64,000 bases of DNA, taken from positions 186,001 through 250,000 of the forward strand of contig JAQBOG010000014.1 of assembly GCA_028288165.1 (NCBI GenBank), written 5' to 3'. Positions 9,402-17,291 of the stretch are shown here, in pieces. Below the pieces are notes generated by a model, which worked only from the letters and a program-made list of their open reading frames with translations, was not told the DNA's origin and did no database searches. A program made the position numbers and the translations under genes. The DNA comes from Sphingobacteriales bacterium. GTDB taxonomy: Bacteria; Bacteroidota; Bacteroidia; Sphingobacteriales; Sphingobacteriaceae. Numbering within the stretch: position 1 is the first letter of the stretch; every line of letters begins with the position of its first letter.

Positions 9402-9470
9402 CTATTTGTTTATATCATTGCAAACCTATTTTAGGACGAGACAGCTTAGTATAAAATTGGATGCTTCTTG

Positions 9471-10928
9471 TTAAGTCTCAACTGATTGTTTTTTCTGATC
9501 AAGTATTAGACAAACATTAATAATTGCAATTACCAGATAGAAGTAAATGCTAACAGGAAATTGTACAAAGGCTTCCTGAGGATAATTGCCGAAGTTTAAG
9601 GTGAAAGCTATAAGTGTCATGGCCAAGCAGTATGACTTTAATTCAGGATCTTTAATTTTAAAGTAGTTATCTACGCCCGTTTTTAAGATCACAAACATTA
9701 AAATACAAAAAATAAGTAGGCCAACCCACCCTAACTCGACGGCAACTCTAACATATCCGCTATCAGGAGGAAAATTGGCCAGATAGGAAGTCGGTGCAAA
9801 TCGTTTACCCCAAACGCCTGTAGCACCTAAACCACCGCCTAAAGGATGGGATAATATATAAGGTTGTATACGTTTCTGGTTAATAGTTCGAACATTAAAC
9901 GATGCATCATCAGAGGGCTTAAAAGCCGATTGAAATCGATATAATGTATTATTAGATGTGGGGATAAAAATTAAAGATATAAAAAGAACTGCTCCAACAC
10001 TACCTAATATCATTATCTGTTTATTAAACTTTAGAATGGAAAATAAAATAAGGGAAACGGGAACTAATACGTATGCACCTCTGGTTCCAGAATAAAGCAT
10101 ATTCATCAAGAAGAAAATGGCAAATATTCCGAGTAATATCTTCTTTGCTTTACTTATAGGGCCTGTGATCAATCCTAAGCATAATAAAGCGCTAATAACC
10201 ATGTTATAAGAAAACGCAACCGGATCTGAAAATATTGAAAATTTCCGCCATACTCCGCCTATAAAAAGTAATGCAATAGTTAGTGGATCTGATAATAACT
10301 CTTCTTCAAATCCAAAGAAGCCAAAGTACTGTTGTTTGAATCCATAAATGGCAGCAAAAAGCGATAGCCCAATCCATGTTTTCACTATCAACCTTATAAA
10401 TTCGATGGTTTTGATATGGTACATGAACACAAAATACATTAGCATAACTACAGCCACTGTTCTTATTGTGTATAGCCATGCAAGGGGTGATTCTGCTGTT
10501 GGATTCACTAATTGAAGCATATTATATCCTATCCAGATCAGTATCATAGCACTGATCGGATTTCTTAAGTAGCTCCAATCTGGATTGCTTTTTTGTTTGA
10601 TAAAGAATCCTAATATCAGTAAAATCTGTAAGCCATCGATTGTCGTACCCAAGGGGAAGTCGCCAGCAAATCGCATCCTTATAAGCCACATAATCAAATA
10701 GGAAGCCACCATTAGTGCAATGATGCCTATCTTCGGATAAACTACCAAGGCGTATACAGCTGGGATAGCCAAAGTAGCAATTAAGATCATTATCCCTGCC
10801 GCAAGTCCTCCTTTTGCAATAAGGAACGTGAATACAACGCAAAGTACGCCAAGTAAAGCTACCCCAAACGGATTGTGAAGTTTCTCAATAACGAAGATAT
10901 TTCTCATCCAATTTTTTAAGCTTTTCAT
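9471..10928 (-). CDS. O-antigen ligase/polymerase-type membrane protein (Wzy-like)
   Basis: A 485-residue polytopic protein with about twelve hydrophobic helices. Late in the sequence SGTRGAYVLVPVSLIL and a large periplasmic loop with HPLGGGLGATGVWGKRF then PPDSGYVRVAVELGW match the Wzy_C/WaaL-type region. Such proteins polymerise lipid-linked repeat units or ligate the polymer at the periplasmic face. With a Wzc-like protein and an initiating transferase in the same operon, polymerase is more likely than ligase. It is the last gene of the minus-strand arm, with its stop about 70 bases from IS debris. An exosortase-associated Wzy-like role is possible but not testable here. Confidence 0.8.
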   Translation of the reverse strand: MKSLKNWMRNIFVIEKLHNPFGVALLGVLCVVFTFLIAKGGLAAGIMILIATLAIPAVYALVVYPKIGIIALMVASYLIMWLIRMRFAGDFPLGTTIDGLQILLILGFFIKQKSNPDWSYLRNPISAMILIWIGYNMLQLVNPTAESPLAWLYTIRTVAVVMLMYFVFMYHIKTIEFIRLIVKTWIGLSLFAAIYGFKQQYFGFFGFEEELLSDPLTIALLFIGGVWRKFSIFSDPVAFSYNMVISALLCLGLITGPISKAKKILLGIFAIFFLMNMLYSGTRGAYVLVPVSLILFSILKFNKQIMILGSVGAVLFISLIFIPTSNNTLYRFQSAFKPSDDASFNVRTINQKRIQPYILSHPLGGGLGATGVWGKRFAPTSYLANFPPDSGYVRVAVELGWVGLLIFCILMFVILKTGVDNYFKIKDPELKSYCLAMTLIAFTLNFGNYPQEAFVQFPVSIYFYLVIAIINVCLILDQKKQSVET

Positions 10929-10957
10929 GAAAATGATTTAACAGGTTCTTTAACCCT

Positions 10958-11083
10958 TTAGAAAAAAAGGAGTCTTAAAAACCAAATGAAAACGCTTGCA
11001 AAAACTACTATGATTGCGATTTTATGTAAGTAAAAGGAGGTTTGAATACTGTTCCTTTTTCTAACTTGAGGGTCAATTCTCAT
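10958..11083 (-). CDS. Small single-pass membrane protein, 41 residues
   Basis: Between the glycosyltransferase (ends 11109) and the polymerase (starts 10928) a 41-codon frame begins ATG at 11083 and stops at 10958. It encodes a basic N-terminus (MRIDPQVRKRNSIQT), then one hydrophobic helix (KIAIIVVFASVFIWFLRLLFF). Gaps are 25 and 29 bases, so it fits the operon spacing. Hydrophobic minifold and position argue for a real small gene; its shortness and lack of homologues I recognise argue for caution. Possible role: accessory subunit of the polymerase or transferase. Confidence 0.45.
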   Translation of the reverse strand: MRIDPQVRKRNSIQTSFYLHKIAIIVVFASVFIWFLRLLFF

Positions 11084-11108
11084 ATCAAAAAAAAATTATA
11101 CATAATCT

Positions 11109-12284
11109 TTATCCCTGTTTATCAGTATGAAAATGCTGTGTAGTAACCGAATACGAGTTTGCCCTTCTTGCCTTCAAAAGTGAAAGAATTTGGAAGAATA
11201 TAAAATTTGGAATACTGAGTAATGATTTGTAAATCTTTGAATCAGTTTTTGAACTTAAGAGGGAGACTAGAAAACTAATTATAAAGAGTAAAAAGCTACC
11301 AAGCCATATCATGGCAGAGAAAGGTGAAATCAATATATTTATGAATGTGGCCACCAGCCCCAGCAAGATGAAAATAAAAAGAGGTGGTCTTAGTAAAATA
11401 ACACCAAAAATAAGCTGATTGATACTCAAGTTTTTAATTCCTTTCAAACTTAGGTAAAATCCAAATTTAAAATACTTAAACCAGGTATTTATCCATCTTG
11501 CTCGTTGTTGTACTAATTGCTTAGGCCTTGAAGTTTTTTCGTCATATACTATTGCTTCTTCTGCAAAGGCTATTTGTAAGTTTCTGCCAACAATTTCCCA
11601 TTGCAGAACCTTATCAAAACCAGCACCTTGTATTTGGCAATTTCCCAAACATTCTTTGTACAACGCCGTATCAAAGGCCATCCCAGAACCAGCCAATGTA
11701 GCGGATGAATTTAAGTTAAAAAGTATTTTCCCATCATAAAAATGGTAATATATATCTCTTGCAGCATCCAGGCATGAATATGTTGTATCAAGGTTTTTTG
11801 GATGTCTAACGCCTTGTACAGCTTTAAAACCTTTGTCAAACCATTTGTTTAATTCATTTAAATAGTTGGTATCTACTAAATTATCGCTGTCAATGATGGT
11901 CAAGAAATTATGCGGCCTTTTAAAGTTTTGTATAGCGTAAAAATGTGATTTTATGTTGCTTTTTAATTCTTCTTTTGGTTGTAATAAAATTACTTTATCA
12001 TCCTGAAAATTTAAGTAACTTGTATCACACTTATCCGCTACAATGTAAATGATATAGTTCAGATAGTTAAGCTTTAAAAGCGAGTCTACAACTGCAGCTA
12101 AAGAATCCGTTTGTTCATAAGCCGTTACAATAATTGCGTAATCGGCATTGTTCGATAATTCAGTTTTGATTGGTGCTTTTTGAGATTTTAATATGTAAAG
12201 AAAATACAATAATATGGGTAATACCAAATTATAACCTACTAAGATTTGCAGTACTATCCATATTGCAGTAATTGTTAAATACAT
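11109..12284 (-). CDS. Membrane-bound family 2 glycosyltransferase
   Basis: A 391-residue protein with N-terminal hydrophobic helices, a cytoplasmic GT-A domain (IIVTAYEQTDSLAAVVDSLL, IVADKCD, TIIDSDNLVD as DxD, and QQRARWINTW as the QxxRW signature) and several C-terminal helices. QxxRW places it among processive or cellulose-synthase-like family 2 enzymes that couple synthesis and membrane passage, although many such proteins transfer a single sugar. It starts 6 bases after the Wzc-like gene stops, so the two are translationally linked. Confidence 0.88.
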   Translation of the reverse strand: MYLTITAIWIVLQILVGYNLVLPILLYFLYILKSQKAPIKTELSNNADYAIIVTAYEQTDSLAAVVDSLLKLNYLNYIIYIVADKCDTSYLNFQDDKVILLQPKEELKSNIKSHFYAIQNFKRPHNFLTIIDSDNLVDTNYLNELNKWFDKGFKAVQGVRHPKNLDTTYSCLDAARDIYYHFYDGKILFNLNSSATLAGSGMAFDTALYKECLGNCQIQGAGFDKVLQWEIVGRNLQIAFAEEAIVYDEKTSRPKQLVQQRARWINTWFKYFKFGFYLSLKGIKNLSINQLIFGVILLRPPLFIFILLGLVATFINILISPFSAMIWLGSFLLFIISFLVSLLSSKTDSKIYKSLLSIPNFIFFQILSLLKARRANSYSVTTQHFHTDKQG

Positions 12285-12290
12285 ACTAAC

Positions 12291-14495
12291 CTATGATGAT
12301 TTATTTACTTTCTTCAAAATATTTGTATACCAATTTGTTTTGGTTGTAAGTGGAGTACCAATTGTTACTTTATTAAGAACCCATCCTATGAATTTATCCC
12401 CAATCGTCGCTAGATAATCTATATATTGCTTTTTTGCTACTGTAACATTTTGATTTGCTTCAAAAACAGTTAAAACCTTATCAGCAAATAAAATCCATTC
12501 TTTAGATTTATTCAATGTGTCTAAGCTGGATGCTTCAATTATTATGATGTCAAATTCCGCTTTTAGCTTATTTATTTTTTCTCTTATAATATCTTTAGAT
12601 GTTATTTCTAACAAAGAAATATCTCCGCCAGGATTTCCTAAAACGCTGATGAGTGATTCAGTATCTTTACCAAAATTTTTAATTTTTCCATTCAGATAAT
12701 CATTAATGTATGTTTTAGAATTTATGGCTTTACTTATTCCAGGGTTTATAAAGTTGCCATCGATCAATAAAACTTTCTTATTGATCATTGTATAAGCATA
12801 TGAAAGGCTTAATGCAAATAGAGTTTTACCTTCTTGTTGCCTCAGGCTATTTATTACCAAAACCTTATTATTACCCAATTCTTGGTCAACTTCAAAACGA
12901 ATTGATCGCAGCAAGTCTTTGAACTTTAGCATTTGGGGCGATTCATTTGAATTACTCCATAGCTGTTTGAGATCTAATGTGGAGGCGTTTATAAGATTTA
13001 AATGCCCTATAACAGGTAGTTGCGTTTTATTAGCAAGTTCTTTAGGTTGCTTTATCGTATTGTCAAGAAAAAAAACAACGAATAAAATAACTAAACAAAA
13101 CACAAAACTTACAATCCCACTTAAAATAACGAGCAACATTTTCTTCGAAGGCTCAGCTCGTTGTGGTACAGCCAACTCAACCTGTCTAAGATTGATCGAA
13201 AAATCCGATTCCATAGTCGTCTGATTAAACTTTTGAAGGATCTCTAAGTATTCCTTACCTGCTACGTCAATATCACTTTCATATGATTGTATAACAGCTT
13301 CAAATGGAACCAATTTATCAAACTTCTTATTTAGTCTTATAAGTTCATAATTAAGTGACTTAATACTGTATTTAGCGAGATCTAATGATATTTCTAGCGT
13401 AAGCTTCTGCTGAATCAAACTTTCTTTAGCCAATAAAGGGTTAAAAATTGATTTATCAGTTAAAGCATTAATTTGGGATGTAAGCACATTTTGTAACGAA
13501 TCAATTCTGGAAGGATATTCTTCCTCAAAATTGCTTTGAATATACAAATCGTTCAAATTACGCAATTTAGCCTTCGTTCTTAAAATATCCTGATTTAAGT
13601 GAGTTAAAGTGCTTTCAAAATATTTTCGATCACGGGGCTTAAACTTATTATTGATACCTTGTATGGCTCCAATATAGGCTACAACATCTTTCTCTGTTTG
13701 TTCCTTTTTCCCCTCATAATCCGCTATCTGACTATATAAACTTTTGGCTTGTTCATTCAAATTCAAGACCCGATTCTCTATCTTATAGTTTTTTAGGCCG
13801 TTTAGCTTCTCATCAAGTGAACTCCGTTTTTGCTTCAATAAGTTATTCAAGAAGTTTTTTGCTTTTATTTGGTTCGTTTTTACTTGTTGAGAATAAAACT
13901 TTATAAATTCGTCTATCAAGGTATTAACTACAAAAGCTGAGAGTTGAGGATCCTCGGATTCGAAGCCCACGGTAATAAAATCACTGTTTTGAGACCTATA
14001 GATATTCACCTTGTTGTTAAGGGACGAATAGTCATATCTCATTGATCCTATCACATTTTGCAAACCTTTTTCATCTTGAATTAATAAAGAAAGGGGTTCA
14101 TTTTTCTCATAACGTTCATTGTAGATTTTGATAGCGTGTTGCCTTGCACTTATATTTAAATCCTCAACATCTTTACTTGGTACCCTGAATGGCTGATCAC
14201 TTGTTAAATCATGAATCATCAGTTTATAAGATACCTGATTGAACACCTTTTTCAGGTGCATCATTTCTATAAGATTACTAAATTCTTGATTAATTTGCGA
14301 CTCTTGGGTAGTTTCGTTGCTATTTAAAATTTGTTGAGTTTGATCAACTAAACCTGTTGATAAAGGGCTCTCTGACTGGTATACGTTAGGAAGGTTGCGG
14401 ACTAAGAAAAATGAAATAATAATGGTAATAAGAGGAATAATTATTAAAGTAAATTTTTGTTTCGAAAGTAATTTGAAAAAATTAGCTAATTCCAT
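12291..14495 (-). CDS. Wzc-like chain-length/export protein with degenerate BY-kinase domain
   Basis: A 734-residue inner-membrane protein: first transmembrane helix at residues 15-34, long periplasmic Wzz-type coiled region (about 195-420), second helix at 452-477, and a cytoplasmic BY-kinase-type domain from about 490. The P-loop reads SLRQQEGKT (550-558) with Lys557, Walker A' is VLLIDGN (Asp579) and the Walker B position ends in Glu654 (IIIIE) instead of Asp. The C-terminal tail lacks a tyrosine cluster; only Tyr723 lies in the last 40 residues. It should co-polymerise chain-length control and export; kinase activity is doubtful. Start overlaps the TolC-like stop by one base. Confidence 0.88.
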   Translation of the reverse strand: MELANFFKLLSKQKFTLIIIPLITIIISFFLVRNLPNVYQSESPLSTGLVDQTQQILNSNETTQESQINQEFSNLIEMMHLKKVFNQVSYKLMIHDLTSDQPFRVPSKDVEDLNISARQHAIKIYNERYEKNEPLSLLIQDEKGLQNVIGSMRYDYSSLNNKVNIYRSQNSDFITVGFESEDPQLSAFVVNTLIDEFIKFYSQQVKTNQIKAKNFLNNLLKQKRSSLDEKLNGLKNYKIENRVLNLNEQAKSLYSQIADYEGKKEQTEKDVVAYIGAIQGINNKFKPRDRKYFESTLTHLNQDILRTKAKLRNLNDLYIQSNFEEEYPSRIDSLQNVLTSQINALTDKSIFNPLLAKESLIQQKLTLEISLDLAKYSIKSLNYELIRLNKKFDKLVPFEAVIQSYESDIDVAGKEYLEILQKFNQTTMESDFSINLRQVELAVPQRAEPSKKMLLVILSGIVSFVFCLVILFVVFFLDNTIKQPKELANKTQLPVIGHLNLINASTLDLKQLWSNSNESPQMLKFKDLLRSIRFEVDQELGNNKVLVINSLRQQEGKTLFALSLSYAYTMINKKVLLIDGNFINPGISKAINSKTYINDYLNGKIKNFGKDTESLISVLGNPGGDISLLEITSKDIIREKINKLKAEFDIIIIEASSLDTLNKSKEWILFADKVLTVFEANQNVTVAKKQYIDYLATIGDKFIGWVLNKVTIGTPLTTKTNWYTNILKKVNKSS

Positions 14496-15181
14496 TAATT
14501 GATGTTTTCGAGTTTTTCACCTAGTAATGACTCCAAATCAGATTTCGCTTTCAATAGAGCCCCTTCATAGTTTATTTTTCCTTGTTTTAGGTTAAATAAA
14601 TTTATAGAAGCTTGGCTGTAATTTTGGAAGTTTTCTTCTCCTTTTTCAAATTTGTATTGTATGGATTTAAACATACTTTCAGCATCTTGTACAGATATAG
14701 TTTGAACCCTAAGTATAGTCAAAGCTTGAATATAATTAAAGTACTTTTGCTTTACTTCGTTGGTTATAGCAATATCATTCTCTAAGATATTATTATCTGC
14801 TATCTGATTTTCTTGCTTTGCCTGTTTAATGAGCAGTGGTTTTTGAATTAATGCACCCACGCTTAAAGTAAAGCCTGCTTGGTATCCATTAAAAAAAGTA
14901 GGTTTTGATATGTCAATTGTAGTTTTCGGTTGATATAGATATGAAAAAGAGAATGCATCAAACCAGGAGTATTGTGCCTTTTTAAGATTTATTTCAGCAA
15001 TATTCTTTTGATTTTGATAGTTTTTAACGGTGGGGTAGTACTCTTTGGCAATGTTAATCAGCTTTTCAAGATACGTATAAGAAACATCAGGAATCATTGA
15101 TTCTTGAGCACTTGTTTTTGTGTTACAAAAGGCAACTAAAATCAAAAGTGCAATACAGCTTTTAAACATATTAAACCTCAT
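14495..15181 (-). CDS. Half-length TolC/OEP-like periplasmic protein
   Basis: A 228-residue protein with signal peptide (MRFNMFKSCIALLILVAFCNTKTSAQ). The mature part has two long helices flanking a short strand segment (SFSYLYQPKTTIDI) and YQAGFTLSVG, which corresponds to one repeat of an outer-membrane efflux protein. Canonical TolC proteins have two such repeats and 420-490 residues; compare the 435-residue protein at 28362. Both ends overlap neighbours (11 bases upstream, 1 base downstream), so the short length is not a sequencing break. In this operon it may take the place of an outer-membrane export component or stack on one. Confidence 0.72.
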   Translation of the reverse strand: MRFNMFKSCIALLILVAFCNTKTSAQESMIPDVSYTYLEKLINIAKEYYPTVKNYQNQKNIAEINLKKAQYSWFDAFSFSYLYQPKTTIDISKPTFFNGYQAGFTLSVGALIQKPLLIKQAKQENQIADNNILENDIAITNEVKQKYFNYIQALTILRVQTISVQDAESMFKSIQYKFEKGEENFQNYSQASINLFNLKQGKINYEGALLKAKSDLESLLGEKLENIN

Positions 15182-16244
15182 CTTTTTGAAGCAAAGCAGG
15201 AATTGTTTTAATAATAATTTTCATATCTAGCCAGAATGAATGGTTCTGCGCATAAAAATTGTCAAGTTTCTTTCTTTCGAACTCAGAAATGTCAGTGTTG
15301 CCCCGTTTGCTAATTTGCCATAAACCGGTTAAACCTGCCGGGCCGAGAAATCGCATCGTCCACTCATTGGAAGTCAGCATTTCTGCTTCGTATAATGGCA
15401 ATGGACGATTTCCAACTATTGACATATCTCCCCGCAGCACATTAAAAAGCTGAGGAAGTTCATCTATACTAGTCTTTCTTATGATGCTACCTATTTTAGT
15501 GATTCTTGGATCATCCTTTATCTTTACAAAGGCAATATTACCTTCTTCTTTATTGTCATACATGTTGTTTGATGCCAATTCTTGCAATTCTTTGTCTGCA
15601 TCGGGATTCATAGACCTAAACTTATAAAAATTGAAGGTTTTATATCCCATACCAACCCGTTGGCTTTTATAAAGTACCGAACCCCGCGATTCTAAACGGA
15701 TAATTATAGCGACAATTAACAAGAAGGGAAACAATACAATTAATGCCAAGCCAGAAAATAAAATGTCAAACATTCGTTTAAACATATTCATTTTATATGA
15801 AACGTCTACCTTACTTAGTTCGAGAAGTTTCGGCCTGGTTAGTTTAAATTTAACAAGAAAATGAATTCTTTCGCAGATGTTTAAAGCAGGTAATGGTAAA
15901 GAGTATAAATCGTGTACTTTGTAACTCATTGCTTTCCTGGTAAGCTCTGGCGAAGCTACTCCTGAAAACATGATAATGATGATCCCCTTCAGTAAAGCAT
16001 TTGATTTAATTTTCTGAATCAGGTTAAAGCATTCTTCATTCGGATCAACCTCTATAATTAAAATGTCGGGTAAACTTAATAACGATTGATTGTTTATATA
16101 CTCTGATAGGTCAGCTACAGAAGAAAGGTATTTAACATCAAAGGAAACATTCAAGTGTTCTGAAACCATCCCTCTGAATTTCATCCCGGTATAAGCAACT
16201 GTAATATTATTATGGGAGAAATTAGCTGCTTGAGATGGTGTCAT
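15171..16244 (-). CDS. Initiating sugar-phosphate transferase fused to N-terminal pseudo-receiver
   Basis: 357 residues in two parts. Residues 12-133 fold like a response-regulator receiver (LPDILIIEVDPNEE, IIIMFSGVAS, YSLPLPA) but the phospho-acceptor position is Glu65, the acidic pair is missing and the conserved Lys is Leu116. Residues 150-357 are a polyprenyl-phosphate sugar-1-phosphate transferase: KRMFD (156-160), a membrane helix, FYKFRSM (207-212), DELPQL (261-266), SIVGNRP (275-281) and GLTGLWQ (304-310). The enzyme would start repeat-unit synthesis on undecaprenyl phosphate. It overlaps the separate response regulator upstream by 23 bases, so the two are co-translated and may interact. 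Confidence 0.9.
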   Translation of the reverse strand: MTPSQAANFSHNNITVAYTGMKFRGMVSEHLNVSFDVKYLSSVADLSEYINNQSLLSLPDILIIEVDPNEECFNLIQKIKSNALLKGIIIIMFSGVASPELTRKAMSYKVHDLYSLPLPALNICERIHFLVKFKLTRPKLLELSKVDVSYKMNMFKRMFDILFSGLALIVLFPFLLIVAIIIRLESRGSVLYKSQRVGMGYKTFNFYKFRSMNPDADKELQELASNNMYDNKEEGNIAFVKIKDDPRITKIGSIIRKTSIDELPQLFNVLRGDMSIVGNRPLPLYEAEMLTSNEWTMRFLGPAGLTGLWQISKRGNTDISEFERKKLDNFYAQNHSFWLDMKIIIKTIPALLQKDEV

Positions 16245-16611
16245 GCTCTGTGAAAATGTTTGATATTGCTGCCTTCAAGTCTGACGGGTTAAAGGGCTTA
16301 GATATAAAATAGTTTACTTCAAAAGGCATGTCTTTTACTAACTCAGCCAAATTTTCTTCTCCAGAAACTAAGATCACTGGGGTTTCTCTATAAAATCCAC
16401 TAATTTTTAAATTGCGGATAAACAAACTGCCATCAAAGTAGGGCATAGATAAATCTGAAATTATTAAATCTGGATTATTCCCTTCTTCTAACCAACTAAT
16501 AGCTTCAACCCCACTGTTTTTAATTACCAAGTCATAAGTAGGCGAAAGTACAAAATTAAGCAGCTTTAATATGCTAAGTTCATCATCAACAATAAGTATT
16601 TGTTTTTTCAT
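16222..16611 (-). CDS. Single-domain response regulator of EPS operon
   Basis: A 129-residue receiver domain with all catalytic positions: Asp9/Asp10 (LIVDDE), phospho-acceptor Asp53 (IISDLSMP), Ser83 (LVSGEE) and Lys105 (SKPF). No output domain. I chose the ATG at 16611, preceded by AAAAGG, over an ATG at 16677 that would add 22 unrelated residues. It is the first gene of the minus-strand polysaccharide operon, and its 3' end overlaps the pseudo-receiver-transferase gene. A role in allosteric control of EPS initiation is inferred from this arrangement. The cognate kinase is not in the window. Confidence 0.88.
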   Translation of the reverse strand: MKKQILIVDDELSILKLLNFVLSPTYDLVIKNSGVEAISWLEEGNNPDLIISDLSMPYFDGSLFIRNLKISGFYRETPVILVSGEENLAELVKDMPFEVNYFISKPFNPSDLKAAISNIFTEHDTISSS

Positions 16612-17291
16612 CCTTTTTGAAAAGTAGATAATTTCATATTTAATGTAGAAATTTTCTGAGAATTTCAAGTTTAGCACCTTGTACTTGCTTATTACCTAGT
16701 CCTCTATACGTGAGGATTACCCTTAAAGTTCTTGGAAATATACAATCATGGAGTGATGACTATTTATGTATATATTTTACAAAAATGTGTAATTTAATGT
16801 GATAACTGCTTAATATGTTAAAATAATTTACTCATTTTTAGGTATATAAAAAATGTAGCTCGGATTGTTGAGCATGTATCCCTCTTTTAGACCAGGCAGA
16901 ATAGCGATAGGGTGGTGGGATAACAAAAAGCGGTTCTCGTATCGCTAGAGGGAACAAAATGTTTGGAAGAAGGGGATTTATAAAACTAGTTTTTAAAATA
17001 GACGGTCGTTTTCATCAAATTGGTTTCAGAGAGTTGGCATTAGATGTAGCTAAATCACAAAGAAAATACTTTCTTGCTCGAAACTTGCTTTTATTAAAAC
17101 GTTTGAAAATTAGTGCGCTAGATGACAGGGTGCTTCGACGATGTGTAGTTCGTGAAACATGTTTGGATGTTCGCTCGTATAAGTGCTTATCATAAAGGAG
17201 ATAGTTTCTCTTCCTTAGAAAGAATGTTGCATACCTTCTTTTAAACGGGTAGCAAGCAAACTAAATACAATAGTAAATAAAAAAGGATACT
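16612..17291. promoter_or_regulatory. Divergent intergenic region with possible structured leader
   Basis: A 680-base region between the EPS operon (minus) and the surface-protein cluster (plus); it should hold both promoters, but no clear TAnnTTTG box was found. A composite inverted repeat lies at 16879-16953: the arm TCCCTC (16879-16884) and the arm TAGCGATA (16902-16909) pair in order with the continuous stretch TATCGCTAGAGGGA (16940-16953). This could be a folded leader or small RNA. A 78-codon frame at 16959-17195 lacks protein-like features and is not called. Confidence 0.4.

Larger units (their letters stand above)
7554..9470. mobile_element. Cluster of decayed insertion sequences
   Basis: About 1.9 kb between the two convergent arms of the polysaccharide locus. 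It contains, left to right: an unrecognised minus-strand frame (7853-8071), an IS3-type OrfB remnant on plus (8077-8735), an IS66 TnpA-like remnant on minus (8865-9119) and an IS3-type OrfA remnant on minus (9157-9401). None is intact. The OrfA and OrfB pieces face each other, so they do not derive from one undisturbed element. I found no terminal inverted repeat pair or target duplication. The 7554-7850 stretch has no recognised content. Confidence 0.75.

Noticed and set aside
16959-17195. 78-codon plus-strand frame upstream of the tail-fibre-like gene
   Set aside because: Basic, Leu/Arg-rich sequence without domain-like features, no start context, and it lies inside a control region with inverted repeats.
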